From positions 14,939,823-15,003,822 of the forward strand of contig OZ018408.1 of NCBI GenBank assembly GCA_963969595.1: DNA of 64,000 nucleotides, given 5' to 3'. Position 1 is the stretch's first letter; each line of letters opens with the position of its first letter. The notes under the pieces were generated by a model. The model saw only the letters and a program-made list of their open reading frames with translations, ran no database searches and was not told the origin of the DNA. Position numbers and translations under genes: made by a program. The stretch comes from Neckera pumila (taxonomy: Eukaryota; Streptophyta; Bryopsida; Hypnales; Neckeraceae). Of this stretch, positions 21,461 through 34,145 are shown piece after piece.

Positions 21461-24400
21461 TGAATACGGCATTTTACTGTAAAATTAAAGACATCCAATT
21501 CTTGAGTTATTGCAGGACCTTGCTGGAGTTCTTGTTTGACCATTGGGTGTCCTCCTCTTGCGAACCTCCACGCCTACAATCAAAAATTCATAAACATAGT
21601 TTTTCAAGTTCAATGTACTCGTTCTCAAAGAACCCTTCTTTATACCTCAAGTGAAGTAATGTTTCATGCTCTTCCTGTTGGACTATAGAGATTGCAACCA
21701 TGCAACTTTCAACAAATATTGGATATATCCTCTATGTCCCGACCATATCTAGCATAACTTTTGCGACCTTCTCGGATATCCACAAAGTACTATCTAATGA
21801 ACGCTGGGATGAGATTCTCTAAACCGCTCAGCGTTTGAACCGTTGTCACTGCAGACAAACACCATGAGGTCTTTGTGTCATTATCCAATGTTTTTCCCAT
21901 CAAGATGAATTGCTTTCCTCGCAAATCTCCGTAGTTGCTTGAATCTATGGCAAAGAAATCATCCACGGATGATGGATTTTTATCCCCCTCTTGTACTATC
22001 AGAAATCAAATTTGGTTTCTGACCGCATCCTTGCGCTATAAAGTGTCCACCACATACTCTAAGCTCCCAATCCCACTTGAGATTCATCGGATTTTTTTTT
22101 TAAACTTTGCAAATTAAAGTTGTTTTATACCAATGTAGAATTTGGTCAATAACAGGATTTTGCCCCTAGAAGATCCATAAATCCCGCTTGTAAATAGGTT
22201 AAAACCCAGGAATTAGCAAGAATTCAAAGGTTTGAGGATTTTTATCCAAAAGAGCCTAAAATACCGATTTCATCCACTAAAAAGTAAGAATATTTTGCCA
22301 AATATACCTTCAAAAAAAATAATTGCTTTTTACTCTATTTGGCTAAAAGTAGTTGGAAGGAAATCTAGATAGGTTCTTGAAGAGATTCTCCAAAAAGGTT
22401 TCAGTTTTTCTATTCCATTGTTAAAATGGTAGAAACCTCAAATGTTAACCTACAAGAGTTACTTTCTCAAGTTGGGCCAGCGGAGGAATGTGCAGCTGCC
22501 GAATTATGCTCTTGGTACGGAAACACGTCAAGAGGTCAAAAGTGAAATCCATTCATCAAGATTTCTTTGCATGTGGAAAATTTCTTGACTGCCGGTTACT
22601 TCAAGGAGGTGGAATTTTCCATCCTGGCCAAAGTGTGCGAAGTGAAGAATTATAAACTTGCACATCTCTTGGAAAACTTTACGAGAGGTTCCCCGAGAAG
22701 TTTCAAAATTTTTTGATGTAGGAAAAAAACCCTTTCCGGACGGTCAACCGCCTAAATTGACAATAGAAAATTCATGAAAATTTCCCAAGTTGCGGTTAAA
22801 TCTCACTAAAAATTAACATAGCCTTTTTTATGTTAATAATGCGTTCCGACAAGTTTCATGGCGTTCCAATAGCGGGAGGTGGCCCAATCAACGACATTCT
22901 TCCAAATTAACCACGTGGCGGGATTTGCATGAAGTTGACCGACGTCCCGAGAGCGCACAAATTTGGAATCAAGTCAACAAGGGATCTTTTCTTATTCCCT
23001 AGAGCATACCTAACAATCCTAGCTAGTTACTTTAGTCAGAAAAGGCCAACTCCAAAATTTAGATTTTATCCTTTTACTACCTTCTGTTACGCTAACCTAG
23101 GAGAGATTTTAGACATTGAAATGGAAGGTAGAAGGACCTTTGGACAAAAAATGGCCTTTTAAATCTATTGGCACAGTTCATTTGAAGTTTCAAAGCAAAC
23201 TCCAAAAGTTACAATGTTGGATCAATGTAAAATCCAGTTGCCGTGAAAATCTTTGAAGATAAGGATAAAAATCCAAATTGATAAGGTTACGAAGGTTACC
23301 TGGGGGAGGTGGGTGCCTTGGGAAACCTATAAAAACGCCTCAATTTTCCTCTCACACCACCTTCATTGTTGTTTTGGGTCCGTGAATCTAATTTATGTTG
23401 GATTTTTTGGCATTTTTGCCAAAGAAACTTCTACGGTGTTTTGGGAGTACTTTTGGCTCCATTGTTGTCTAATTTTCAGTTTTTGAAGGTCTTGGGAGGC
23501 CCTCCATCTTATGTATGTGGTTTTTTGTGAGTCATTTGATTTTGATGTGAGTCCTTTTAGTCATTAACGTGTGAGCCAAAAGGCTTTGTGTTCGGATTAC
23601 TAACTTGTATTTTGAAAGTTCATCTTGAATCCCTTACTAATCCTAAAGCTACCCTCCACCATACCTTGGCAATGCCGTTCTAGTGGGCCTTTAGTATCTA
23701 AGCTGATATTGCACTAACTCATGTATTTGTACGAATTCAAATATGTGTGTTCTCCCCAAGTTGGGATTTGTTCCACCTTCCTCTAAGTTGTCCCTCATTG
23801 TGTGGTCCCTTCTCTAGATGGCGAAGCTTTGGCCCCGAAAGGTTTAGAATGTTTAGTCTTTTACTAGAAAGTCACCAAGATGGCGAAGCTTTGGCCCCGA
23901 GAGATTTAAAGTGTTTAGTATTTTACTAGCAGTCACCAAGACGCCTATGCTGGGCTCCAAGGCAACCCGAGCCTGATAGCCCAAGCCTGGTAGCCCATGC
24001 TGTTCCCCAAGCTTGGCAACCCAGGCCGCTCCCCACCCGGTAGTTCAGGTGGCCCTGAGCTAGCGCCCAAGGTCGCATGAGCCAAGAGCTTCAGGCCACA
24101 CGGAGCCCACATCTCTAAGCCATTTTTTGGTCTTTTTTTCATGGATTCTTAAACTTCACTAAAAAAAAAAACATAATCTTAAACAAAAATTAGGGCGAAG
24201 GAGGGGAGACACATTTTAGGGGAAGAATTAGAGGAGGAAAGATAGAATAATTAGTAAAAGCAGGAGCATAAAATCGACCAAGATTAGTAAAAATCTAATG
24301 AATTCTTATTGATGGAATAAATTAGAATTAGCCGGATAAATTAGGATAAACTTTATCCAATAAAAATTTAGGGTTGGAAGTAGATGGAGGAATTCATATC

Positions 24401-26490
24401 AGACCTTCAGTAAAACTATCAAGTAAAATTGGAGGTGGGAACTAGTAGAAAACCAGTAGCGGTCAAACTTCATCCGTGCACAACTTTTGCTAAGAGTGTT
24501 CAATTTTGGTGAACTTTAGGGTTTTGGAAATGGCATGAAGCCCTCTATCACCTAGGAGCACTAAAACCAGATTATAGCTTAGGAAACTCTAGGATCCCTA
24601 CGGCTCAAATAATTAAGGGCACCCCGGTGGTCATTGGCCACAAGTTAGGACGTTTGGAGCCCTCTTTTGCAAGTAGTTTGGATGTTAGTTGTTTAAGAAG
24701 ATCCATTGCTTGGAAAGCACAATGGACCGATGTTTAAGCATCCACTTTGGATAGGATTTCGCATGGGAAACTAGAATTTGATTGTGTACGATTATTTACC
24801 AAGAATGGATAAATAAGCACCCACACATACGCTATTATACCTTGCGAGGATTTTGGAGAAATAGCATAATTGAAACAATACTTCTGCAAAGCACGCTTTC
24901 TTTGAATCACATCCTTCGCTGCCATTTGTTGTACTACACGTCAATAGTTTTTCCGTAAAGAACTGTTCAAAGGCCTCCACCAGGTCTTCTCCATCCTCTT
25001 CCTCTTTGGGTTCCCATCCATAGTGATTTCAAGATTATGATCCATAGCCATCTTCTTCTACTTTTTCCGCCTTTTTGTTGAAAAATAATTTTCTACCTTC
25101 ATAATCTATGTACACCCGCACGATGGCCTGATAATGACTCTTCATCTTCATTCCAAGTATGATGTGTACAATAGATTATCTTCTTTGACAATTCTCCTAG
25201 CAATATATGCTTTGATAAATTTTGGTTCAAATGTAATGCACTTGCTGCCATTGTCAACGCTTTTGCTTTGTGTGCATTGTCAACTTGAGTAGCAACACTA
25301 GGATTTCCACATGCTTTCCATATATTGCGCAATTTGAGTAGATTTTTGTAATGCATAGTGAAGAACTTCCGGTCAAACTCCTTTGCATTTATTTTGACCG
25401 ACGATCTCTAAGATGTAATTAGTACATAGTATTTCCAATGGTCAAATTGTTCTAGACTTCTAGCAAACCAAAAAAATTTGTAGAATATATTTTTATTAAA
25501 TTGTGAAAATTATATTGAAAAAATAATTCAATACGTTATTTTCTTAAGAAAATGCTATGATTGCCTAGAAAACAAGATATTCAATAACTTTCACATTATT
25601 AATTCTAATGAATTGAATCAAAGTTTTTGTTATAAACCTCCCCAGTATGTAACTTCAAATTACAATGGACTCTAAATACAAACACTAAAACACACTTATT
25701 AACAAGAAGGTTTTTACAAGGAGCTCAAATTAAACCACCCAACTGTAGAGAGAGATCAATCTAGCTCCAAAGAAAGTTCTCCTCACCTCAAAGCTCCATC
25801 TTATTTATGAATAGAGTATTTGTTTTAGAAATTAGGATTTTTGTCTATCTTTAGCTTTTTATTCTTGGTTCTATTGAAAACCATCCTCAAAAGTAAAAGT
25901 TTTACTTATCTAAATCATATCTTATCCAAATCTTAATCTTCTAGTTAAAATTATCTAATGCCAAGATCCAACATACTTGTCTTTATTTGGGAGTTGTCTA
26001 ACTCTAGTGCATAAATTCAAGATTTGGAGATGTCTATTTCTAGGCATTCTAGTGTCCTTGTCATCCAAGTGAAATTACCCAACTTCAATACACAAGTTCA
26101 TCATCTGGAGATATTTATATCTAAGTAGTTTCTACTTGTCCATTAGTGCAAATGTCATCAAGAATTAGTTCATCCATAAAAGATCATGACAAAAGTCATT
26201 ATAACACAATCATTATGAATTCTTTCATCCATCAATGCATTCATCTATCAAAAGTTGTGACAAATGTCATGTTACAATCTCCCCCTCACAATTAGTCATT
26301 GTAATCACTTATCAATGACAAATCTAAGATAGTCTTTTTGAAAATCAATCTTTCTTTTGCAATTGGCTTTATTTTTAGGATAAACTTTCTACTTTATCAA
26401 TAGCCTTCAGAATGATTTATTCCGCAGATATTGCATATCAACTTTTAAGATTATCTCTATTTCTACAAGTAATGCTCCTTCAAGAGTAGC
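21461..26490. other. Repeat-rich intergenic DNA without recognised genes
   Basis: Scattered short frames are present but none carries a domain. The sequence includes the tandem repeat at 23816-23940 and a following C/G-rich stretch (about 23940-24120) with repeated GGTAGCCCA-like words. Minus-strand segments near 24730-25360 may be further decayed coding sequence, but no family is recognisable. Confidence 0.4.
23816..23940. repeat. Tandem repeat, two units of about 63 bp
   Basis: Both units contain AGATGGCGAAGCTTTGGCCC and end TTTTACTAG..AGTCACCA, starting at about 23816 and 23878. They differ at a few positions. Confidence 0.8.
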
Positions 26491-27872
26491 TTAACTCCTA
26501 AAGTTTTAAAACATTAGGGGACATTTGAGGCCTCTAGAAGATTGTGAGTTACCTTGGGTTTCCAGACTGCAGGAACGCAGGATAACTACTGGCTGATGTG
26601 TCCGATAGGGTGCCACGTCATTTTTTTGGAATTTTTTTTTTTTTGCTTAGAATGATATTTGAAAAAATTAAAAAAAAAAAAAAAAAAATCAAAAAAAAAA
26701 AATTTGACAGCCTGTACCAATTGTTTACAGAGATGGGACAACATTGGAAACGGGCCTGAAACAATCTTCTAGAGGCCTCAAATGTCCTCTAATGCTACGT
26801 TCACACCAAAAACGGTCAAAAATTGCCATTTTTAGAACAAGTATCAAATTTTAGAAAAAAAACTCTTTTTGGCACAAGCAACCATAGAATCTTGTATTAT
26901 ACTGACTTGAAAACATGTGGTAAGAATTTCAAAAATTTCCACCACGTACATTACAAGATATAAGCATTCAAATTTGATGCAATCATTTTTTTGGCCTTGC
27001 AAAAAATAGGGCAACTGCACTTCACGAGCTCACTTTTCTATAAATAAATGTCCAAAATGGTGGTGCTTCTTTGCATTCTTTTTTTTCGATAAGTTGACCA
27101 CATGCTTGGAAAATTTGAAAATTTCACATCATTTGTAATTGTACAACATATAGGAAAAAAACAGTAAGTACATTGAATAGGGATATTAAGGGGACCCATA
27201 CTAATTAATTAACATTCCACACCATATAAATATCTATATAGGGTTGTACATCTTGTTTCAAACATGTACAATTTCTAAAGAAAAGTCCCCTTACTTATTT
27301 GACCCCCTTTATATCCTATTCAGTGTAGAAATAAATAAATAATGATTCAAAATACTCAATTGTTAAGAATTTAATTATGGAATTGAAAAATGCCAATCCC
27401 CAATGGTTGCAATGTTGTAATAAACAATCTACATCCTATGATTTTATTTTTTTCTAAAAAAGTTGAAAATTAAGTAAGATAAAGGACCTCAAAGTTTATT
27501 TTAGAGTAGAGAGTCCATAACTACTTGCAAATAAAAACTCCTCATAACTTTTGACTCGTGGATCAAAATGGAATGATTTAGAGCTTTCCACCTTTATTTA
27601 AATTTTAAAAACTAATTTCAAATTTATATTTTTGAAAAAAGTGATTTTTTCTTTTCTGCCCAAGCTACCTTAGTTGAGAAATAAACTACATATTACGCAA
27701 TAATTTTTTAACCATGCAGTCAAAAATTATGAAAATTGTTGGGCCTTAAAGTTATTCCTTGTTCCCACCTTCTATTAAAATTTGGGCCAAAAATTTAGAA
27801 ATATATAGTCACATGTACCTGTCCAAAATTTCTATGTTGCCAAAAAATGCATGTTGGTCCTTTAGGGGTTAA
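26491..27872 (-). mobile_element. TTAA-flanked element, family B, carrying MITE E2
   Basis: It begins TTAACTCCTAAAG and ends TGGTCCTTTAGGGGTTAA. The right part is homologous in reverse to the left part of 36283-37881 (TTTTTTGGC then AATTTTGGGCAGG-ACGT). A 277-bp family E MITE lies 24 bases inside its left end. No open frame of useful length occurs. Confidence 0.65.
26515..26791. mobile_element. Small MITE, family E, copy 2
   Basis: The inverted ends agree at all but one of about 34 positions, beginning CATTAGGGGACATTTGAGGC on the left, with TA at both edges. The interior carries CTGCAGGAACGCAGG and GCCACGTCATTTTTTTGG as in copy 1 (13431-13719), in the opposite orientation. Confidence 0.75.
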
Positions 27873-28149
27873 GGAAGCCTTAGGCAACTATGAGCTCCCA
27901 ATTCATCACTTGAGACTCTTGATTTTCCTTATTTTTGATTTTTACAAGTTTAAGTCAAGTTTATACACAAAAGGCCCCCCCAAAAGTATAAAACCAATAT
28001 AGATATGTTACAAGTCAATGTAGTAATTGGTCATAAATAGAGTATTTTACTTGAAATAAGCTCAAATCTTGCATGTAAATAGAGTAGAAATACAAAGTTG
28101 TAGAAACTATAGATATTGAGAGAATAGTATCCAAAACGGCCTAATCCTA

Positions 28150-28753
28150 TTGTACATGTGACAGGTCCTAGGGAAAAAAAAATTCAAAAAAATTTAATTT
28201 TCATTGTTTAAAAATTTATTAAGTAGAAGTACGTATGAGATAGAAGGAAAACATAATTTATTAATATCTCTAAGATGGATTTAAAATGCACTATTTCCAA
28301 CAGTGAGATTGTTCTAGCAAACAAACTAAACGGCTTATGGAACTTTTTTTTGAAAAATTGTAAGAATTGCATTCAAAAATGAATCCTATAAGTTATTTTT
28401 TCAAAAAAATGCTCTAATTGCCCTCCAAAAAAGATTGTCCATAACTTTCTCAAAACCAATCCAAATGGAATGAATCAAAGCTTTCTATATAGACAAAAAT
28501 AAAATCTATGACAAAAAAATATTTATTTTAAATTTTTGGATTTTTTTTCTGTCGTTTCTCCCTAATTTTGAGCTTATTTGAACATAACTTTTGTTCCTAG
28601 GTACCAACTACCAAAAAAATTAAATTTTTACAAAGCTTGTCAATTTTTCTATCTTCAAAATAGTTTCAAAAATTAAGACAAAAATTGAAATTGTAGGTTC
28701 CTGCCCGAAATCCCATTTGCCTCCCAAATAGACAAATGGTCCTCTAGGAATTA
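28150..28753 (+). mobile_element. TTAA family B fragment
   Basis: About 600 bases match the right half of 36283-37881 and of 5336-6259 (AGTGAGATTGTTCTAGCAAA, then CCTGCCCGAAATCCCATTTG). The end GGTCCTCTAGGAATTAG is a worn form of the usual CTTTAGGGGTTAA end. The left end is missing. Confidence 0.55.
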
Positions 28754-29660
28754 GTATAAATATAGAAGGCAATTAGATATGGTAGGAAGGCATATAATAA
28801 GGCAAATCCAAGGCTAGAATGAGATCATTCATATTTAGGATTGTTATTATTTACAATATATTTGCAAACAAAATGAGCCATGGAATTTTTGCCCAAGTTT
28901 CCACCTTTTAGTTGGGTAGTTCATGCTAGAATAGATTTGATATTTGTTACCCTTTATTATAATTAAGTGGTTAACTTATTTAGAAGAATATTGGAATATA
29001 ATTATTTATAGTGTTAATCCCTTCACTAGAATATGTACTTTTTTTCTGATCGAGATGCTTGGATCAAAACTTATATTGCCCAAGTTTTTAACCCCTAAAG
29101 GCCCAAGGCCATTTTTACTGGGCCTCGTCAGGAGATGCATACGCTCCCAACATTGGGAACTTCGGCGTTTTCTTGACAGGGGACACTGGGAACGTATTTT
29201 TGCCATGCTCATTGCTGTGGAGCAATGCCAATTTCGCAATCTAAGTTTGGCATTTGCAGTCTAAGTTTGCTAGTGATCATACGGCACTTGTGCCCAAGAA
29301 CTTGGAGCACATTATAAAGATTGAGACTGTGTGATCTTCTCGCCACCGCAGAAAACAGCTGTACAACTAATGGTGTTGTTGCTTTCAAATCACGGCCAAT
29401 ACACTAATGAAAGAATAAGGTGAAGTTGATCAAGCGCATGTCAAATACCCCAAGCCCAAGTGCCCAACCCCTCCAGTCTCCAAGAATTTCTCCAAACAGG
29501 TGCAAAGTTGTCGTCTCCTGCTGAGACTCCAAGATTAGCGTCTCGAGTCAGCCAATCAGTGGCAAAAATATCTTCTGCAATGTCCCCACGAGCTTCTACA
29601 ACTAGCCCATCAATGGTTGATGATACCCTCCCTCCTTTTAGAAACTCTCAAACCAATGGC
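28754..29660. other. Intergenic, one TTAA-type end at about 29088
   Basis: TTAACCCCTAAAGGCCCAAG at about 29088 is a family A-like left end, but the sequence after it does not match the family. A serine- and proline-rich plus-strand frame (29460-29711) has no recognisable domain and overlaps the 3' flank of the methyltransferase relic, so it is not called as a gene. Confidence 0.4.
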
Positions 29661-29759
29661 TCAAGAGCTGAATTGCACCATAACTACGTAACACCTAAAT
29701 CCAAAATTTAAAGGACCATTTGGTGAAATATATTTTCTACCAATCTGACCATAATTTAC

Positions 29760-30153
29760 TTTGTGCACGAGAATCTGGCTTGATGATGGTGGTTCCTCTG
29801 TTGAGAGCATTCTTACACTCTGCAAACCATTAAATTTGTAAAGATACAGCCTGATACCATCTACAGTGGTCATCGTAGATGGTTTCATAGCTTCAAAGGA
29901 CCAACAAAATGACATCACACTGGCCCCTGGAGGCAACTGCTAGTTCATCATGGGAAGGAGACAAATGTTGCCAAATTTGTGCTCAAATACAGAGTGACAA
30001 CCGTGGCTTTTGCTAGGTCCACAGTGAATGCATCATTTTGCTCCAATGTTATCAAGTGCTGAAGATTCTCCTTCGCCATTGCTCGCTCTGCCACGGCAAA
30101 TAAAGTCGCGTCAAGCTCCACTCCATATCCTTGCGCACCGTAATCTTTGGCAG
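29760..30153 (-). pseudogene. SAM-dependent methyltransferase gene fragment, broken
   Basis: The minus strand carries an intron acceptor (TTTCCAG) at 30154, then an exon reading AAKDYGAQGYGVELDATLFA, LEQNDAFTVDLAKATVVTLY. GYGVELD is the acidic post-I motif of class I methyltransferases, and ATVVTLYL is the strand before the usual LRPLL motif. The reading then breaks: a frame change and a TAG near 29940 separate it from LPPGASVMSFCWSFEAMKPS and GIRLYLYKFNG, which fit the same family further on. The exon carrying the glycine-rich SAM motif I is absent. It is therefore a dead internal-to-C-terminal piece. It belongs to the run of minus-strand gene pieces up to 34.2 kb. Confidence 0.65.
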
Positions 30154-30700
30154 CTGGAAAGGCATAGCGGTAAGAAAACAATGTTTAACTTGCCACGTCA
30201 AATGCTAATGGGCTCAGAAATTTGACGACAATTAACAACGGCGATCAACAAGTAACCATTCAACAGAGTTTCAATTTGACCCCTGGAGAAACTGAGATGC
30301 AAAATGGGAAGGAAAATCATCACTTCAACTTAAGCAGACCTACCAAGGCTGCATTTGCACAAATACTTGTAAGTTCTGAATAGACCATGTTCTGCTAAAC
30401 TTCTTGACAAATGAGCAGGTACGTGATGGACATTTTCCCCTTACAATAGAGCAGTTCTCTTGAAAAGTATCAGAGGTAGAGCACGAATCAATAGACATAG
30501 TGCAATCTTCACCTAACCTCTATTGTGTCAAAGGCCAGTATACGGTAGATCAATAAGGGGAAAATATAATGAACAAACTAGATCTTTACAAAACTAACTC
30601 AAAAGAATGGACTAGGCAAAGGAGCTGAACGAAACGACCGTAGCAAGGGAGAAGACAAAGAACTGACCGGCTATGAGCAAGCGTGCATCACCGCAACCAA

Positions 30701-31966
30701 CACTATAAGAAAACAGGGTTTTCTTGGATGTCTGGAAAAACGTAGAACAATGTCTACTTTGACATGACAAGCGTCAGTATAGATGTCTTCAAAACTCCGT
30801 TATAATTGATTAACAAAAAACATGGCTAAGACGTCCAAAAACGTGCCTTGTTTTTTAGTGACATCACTCATGACATGTTCATTTGAGGTCCTCACGGTGC
30901 GCCATTTGGCAGACAATTTAGCTCCACGTAAGTGCCACGTGGCCGGGCAGTGCCATGTAGGAAAAAATTTCATCCGGTTTGTTGCTAACGTGGTCTGTGA
31001 CGTGGACCAGGGAAAAGTTGACATGGATCCATCAAAATCTGATGTGGCATGCCTTGTCAATACAATTTTATGTTTAAAAAAATAATAATATTGTTTTTAG
31101 AAACGTCAATTTGGACGTTTTTTGAAACATCAATTGCTGCATACTATTTTCATAAGGCAAGGTCAGTAGAAAAAAATTATTTAAAATTTATTAAATAAAA
31201 AAAGTAAAATGAATAAGCAAAATTGTTGAATTAAACAAGAATTAAAGAAAGCTTATCATATACCATCAAACAAATTTTTGATGGCAAAATGAAAGAAATC
31301 ATTCATTAAAAGTTAGTGAAAATGAAGGATAGAGAAGTCCTATTTATATTCTTTGTCCGTCCATGGTGAGACAAAAGATATGGGACAACTAGAATATGGA
31401 ACTTGACATTTGTAAGTTGACATTGTTTTAGACGTACAGACGTTGTTTTAGACATTTGATGTTATTTTCGACATATTGATGTTTTTTCAGACATGTGGAT
31501 CATGTTGCTTCACATATCCTATATAGATTGCTTCGCTTCCTATTACCCCACTTGTATAAAGATCATTTGTTTTCATTCATGTTACACATCCATCCATTTT
31601 CCCTTTTTTTCAAAGCATACCATGTGACTACCCTTCCCCTAAAATTTTAACGTATGATCAACATTTTATGGTAGACCGTAGTATTTTTTATTAATTTATC
31701 ATAGTAAAAATCATTTTATTTGTTGACATGGCAGTCTATGTTTTTTTGGATGTCCCAAAAAACTTTCGTACATCTTCAATCATGTCAAATAAAACATCAA
31801 CATCAATGATAACATCAACTTGTATTTACACTAAGAAGTCAATGTTTAGCGCAACATCAACAAAAATCTACCTCATCAAGCCAAATGTCCTTTGACATCT
31901 TCATATTTTAACGGACATCGCATGTTAGTGGTAAAACACAGCCAAAAACGTGGATTTCTTATAGTG
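30701..31966. mobile_element. CACTA element, non-autonomous, 1266 bp
   Basis: The ends are CACTATAAGAAAACAGGG and the opposite ...GATTTCTTATAGTG, flanked by direct CAA duplications (30698-30700, 31967-31969). Three-base duplication and CACTA ends define the En/Spm superfamily. Subterminal words of the type GACGT/GACAT are repeated (for example around 31430-31500), as expected for transposase-binding repeats. No transposase is encoded. It splits the gene-fragment mosaic. Confidence 0.88.
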
Positions 31967-32326
31967 CAAGGTCAAAGATGTGGTCATAAGGGCGGATAAG
32001 GGCGGATGACAGCAAGCTTCAGCGTGCGGTGGGCGACGTGAACAGAGCTGCTGACGTGCAGATTTGAAAACTGGCAATTCCAAAGCCCAACAAGAAAAGT
32101 ATCAAACATATGAACATATAAAGAATAGAAATAAGATGGATTGAGAGTATGAAACTCATCCTCATACGCAAAAATGCGAAGATAATAAAAATATGCGCCA
32201 CAAACTAAACTGTTCATACACTTTTTGAGAGACGGTGTCTAGTTCATGAAATCTAAAGAAGTGACTCCTTGTGAGATAGAAAATTATTACTTCTCATTAG
32301 TGCCAGTTGTGCCATCTTCAGATGAC

Positions 32327-33563
32327 CTGCAAACCATGTTGAAAAGCTCCGTGAGCATGACTTTGTTTTTGCCCCCGGTTAGAGCAGCTTCTCCTTCCAA
32401 GTGTCCATAAGAAATTTCTCGGTACACTGTAAAAGGTACGTGACAAATCAACACCAGAAGAAGACACTTAGAGAAATTATGACAGGTTACAAGCAAGTCA
32501 AGACTAATATAGTTGTTAGATTACGTGCACTGTCATGTAAACAGTCAAGAGCAGGCTCTATGATTTTTGCTTGCTTTGTCTCAAATGCAAGACGCAATGG
32601 TAGCAGCACTATTTCAGCTTCTGAACATTCAAGAGTTTTACCAACTTTAGTCATCGTGGCAGCAGCTACTCTGCCAGTGCCTTGCCTTGGCACTGTTGCG
32701 TTGCTGGTTTGAACATGAGCCTTTGTCTCGCTCAATGGCAATATGTCTTCTCCAGCTTTGAGCCTTTAACTCCCAAACTATGGAGGGCTTTCAAAGAAAA
32801 GAAGACTGAAAACTGTCAACCCAACTACCAAAGCGCAGCAACACCTAATACAAAATTTCAAAATACCACGATTGAGGGATAACAAACAAGATGAGCAAAA
32901 ATATTCAGTGTCAAATCCGGCCCGCAGCTACGGTTTAGTTGCCCTAAAAATTGCTTGAGTTATTCACACTTCACTGTCGATTCCATAAAAGTTGAATGCA
33001 TAAAAACAAGATTATTCCAAATTGCAACTCTATTCCTCACAAGTTCTCAGTCGAGGAGGACTATGGCATAAGAGATCATTCACCTAAGAGAAATGGATAG
33101 GCGTTTCTCACATAATATTTCAGATTAGGGTTGAAGAACAATGTGATTTCATACTTGCAATGTGATGAAACGGACTCCTCCGTCTGACCAGTTGGTGAAA
33201 CTGGTGTAGCAGTGGGCTGCCTATTTGCAACCGTCCAGTCGTACGAGAAACACATGATTCTCATATTTTGCTAAAGAATTGCAACGTAAACCACAAGGAT
33301 GCGTATAAAAAACACCGGACTCCAGGATCTGCTAGAGCACATAACTGAATTGGATTTGAATTCACATACCCAGATAAGCTTTTAGAGCATTTTGAAGATT
33401 GATGTACTTCTTCCCAGACACTTAGCTTCTTTCAGCATGTGCTCAAACAACCGTGTCACGAAAGCTCCCCTTGCCTTCACACTTCTTCTACCTCGTCCGC
33501 CACTGAAGCATGCACAAGACACTCCTCCATCTCATCGCGGTACTCCTCCTCCTCCTTCGCCAT
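32327..33563 (-). pseudogene. BIG/MIN7-type ARF-GEF gene, 5' exons only, broken
   Basis: Minus-strand exon-like pieces follow the order of the N-terminal DCB domain of a plant BIG ARF guanine-nucleotide exchange factor. Piece 1 (33370-33563): MAKEEEEYRDEMEECLVHAS, then in a shifted frame GAFVTRLFEHMLKEAKC and shifted again KKYINLQNALKAYL, donor GT at 33368-33369. Piece 2 (33155-33220): QPTATPVSPTGQTEESVSS linker with AG/GT edges. Piece 3 (about 32530-32740): [30 protein letters not shown]. Piece 4 (32327-32426): REISYGHLEGEAALTGGKNK, ELFNMVCR. The central SEC7 domain and everything after it are missing. Two frame changes in piece 1 and poor phase between pieces show it is dead. Introns are retained, so it was copied as DNA, not from mRNA. 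Pieces 1 and 2 are shorter evidence than 3 and 4. Confidence 0.72.
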
Positions 33564-33718
33564 CGCTGCAAGCGCAAGTGCAAGGGCGTGTGTGCAAGTG
33601 ACAATGGGGCTTCAAAATTGGGATTTGAGCTTGAAATCGACATTGAAGCGCTTAAGTGTCAACACTACAGAGACTTGGTAGCAGCAGCAATGCAGTGCAT
33701 CCACGGTATGGATGGTTC

Positions 33719-33742
33719 AAACCCTAATCCTAAAACCCTAAC
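33719..33742 (-). promoter_or_regulatory. Double telo-box upstream of the ARF-GEF fragment
   Basis: The plus strand reads AAACCCTAATCCTAAAACCC followed by TAAC, about 155 bases upstream of the ARF-GEF fragment start at 33563. It suggests that the captured piece includes the leader or promoter of the parent gene. Confidence 0.5.
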
Positions 33743-33901
33743 TACCTGCCCAAGCTCTCTTCCAGTGCCATTTACGAATATTTTGTCTAAAACAAAATAG
33801 ATAAGCGATGTTGGTCGACAAATACGCCAATTCGGAACGTCGGATCTTCATAGTGACATCGAAGTTGCGCAAGCAAAGGAGGCGAGAACTCCCTTCCATA
33901 C

Positions 33902-34017
33902 CTGCAAGTGCCTTCGACATCCTGAATGAGCTTAGCGATGAGTTTGTCTCGCAGGTTCGGTCCGAAATGACGAGGGTGCAACTGCATATTGCGATCCAAG
34001 CAGATGTGGAAACACAT
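33902..34017 (-). pseudogene. NRPB7: RNA polymerase II subunit RPB7, exon 1 only
   Basis: From the ATG at 34017 the minus strand reads MCFHICLDRNMQLHPRHFGP and then NLRDKLIAKLIQDVEGTC, followed by AG and a GT donor at 33901-33900. This is the conserved start of the RPB7 family (the N-terminal RNP-like domain that contacts RPB4) and stops just before the family's GRYGFVV segment. No later exon was found: the ARF-GEF fragment follows on the same strand within 340 bases. The first exon itself is undamaged and has telo-boxes upstream. It is best read as a captured 5' end of the parent gene; without the remaining exons it cannot make RPB7. Confidence 0.85.
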
Positions 34018-34145
34018 GCTGCTCGGCTTTGAAACTACTGACAAATGCTTCAATTACAACCTTTGGAAGGAGGGACAAAGCGCAAAACGGAACACACCCA
34101 ATGCAAGCCACAAGAGTAGTGACAATTTGCCAAGGGGATGTACAA

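Noticed and set aside
33392..33800. Plus-strand frames with leucine-rich stretches (33392-33800)
   Set aside because: They are antisense to the ARF-GEF 5' exon and leader, and have no features of their own.
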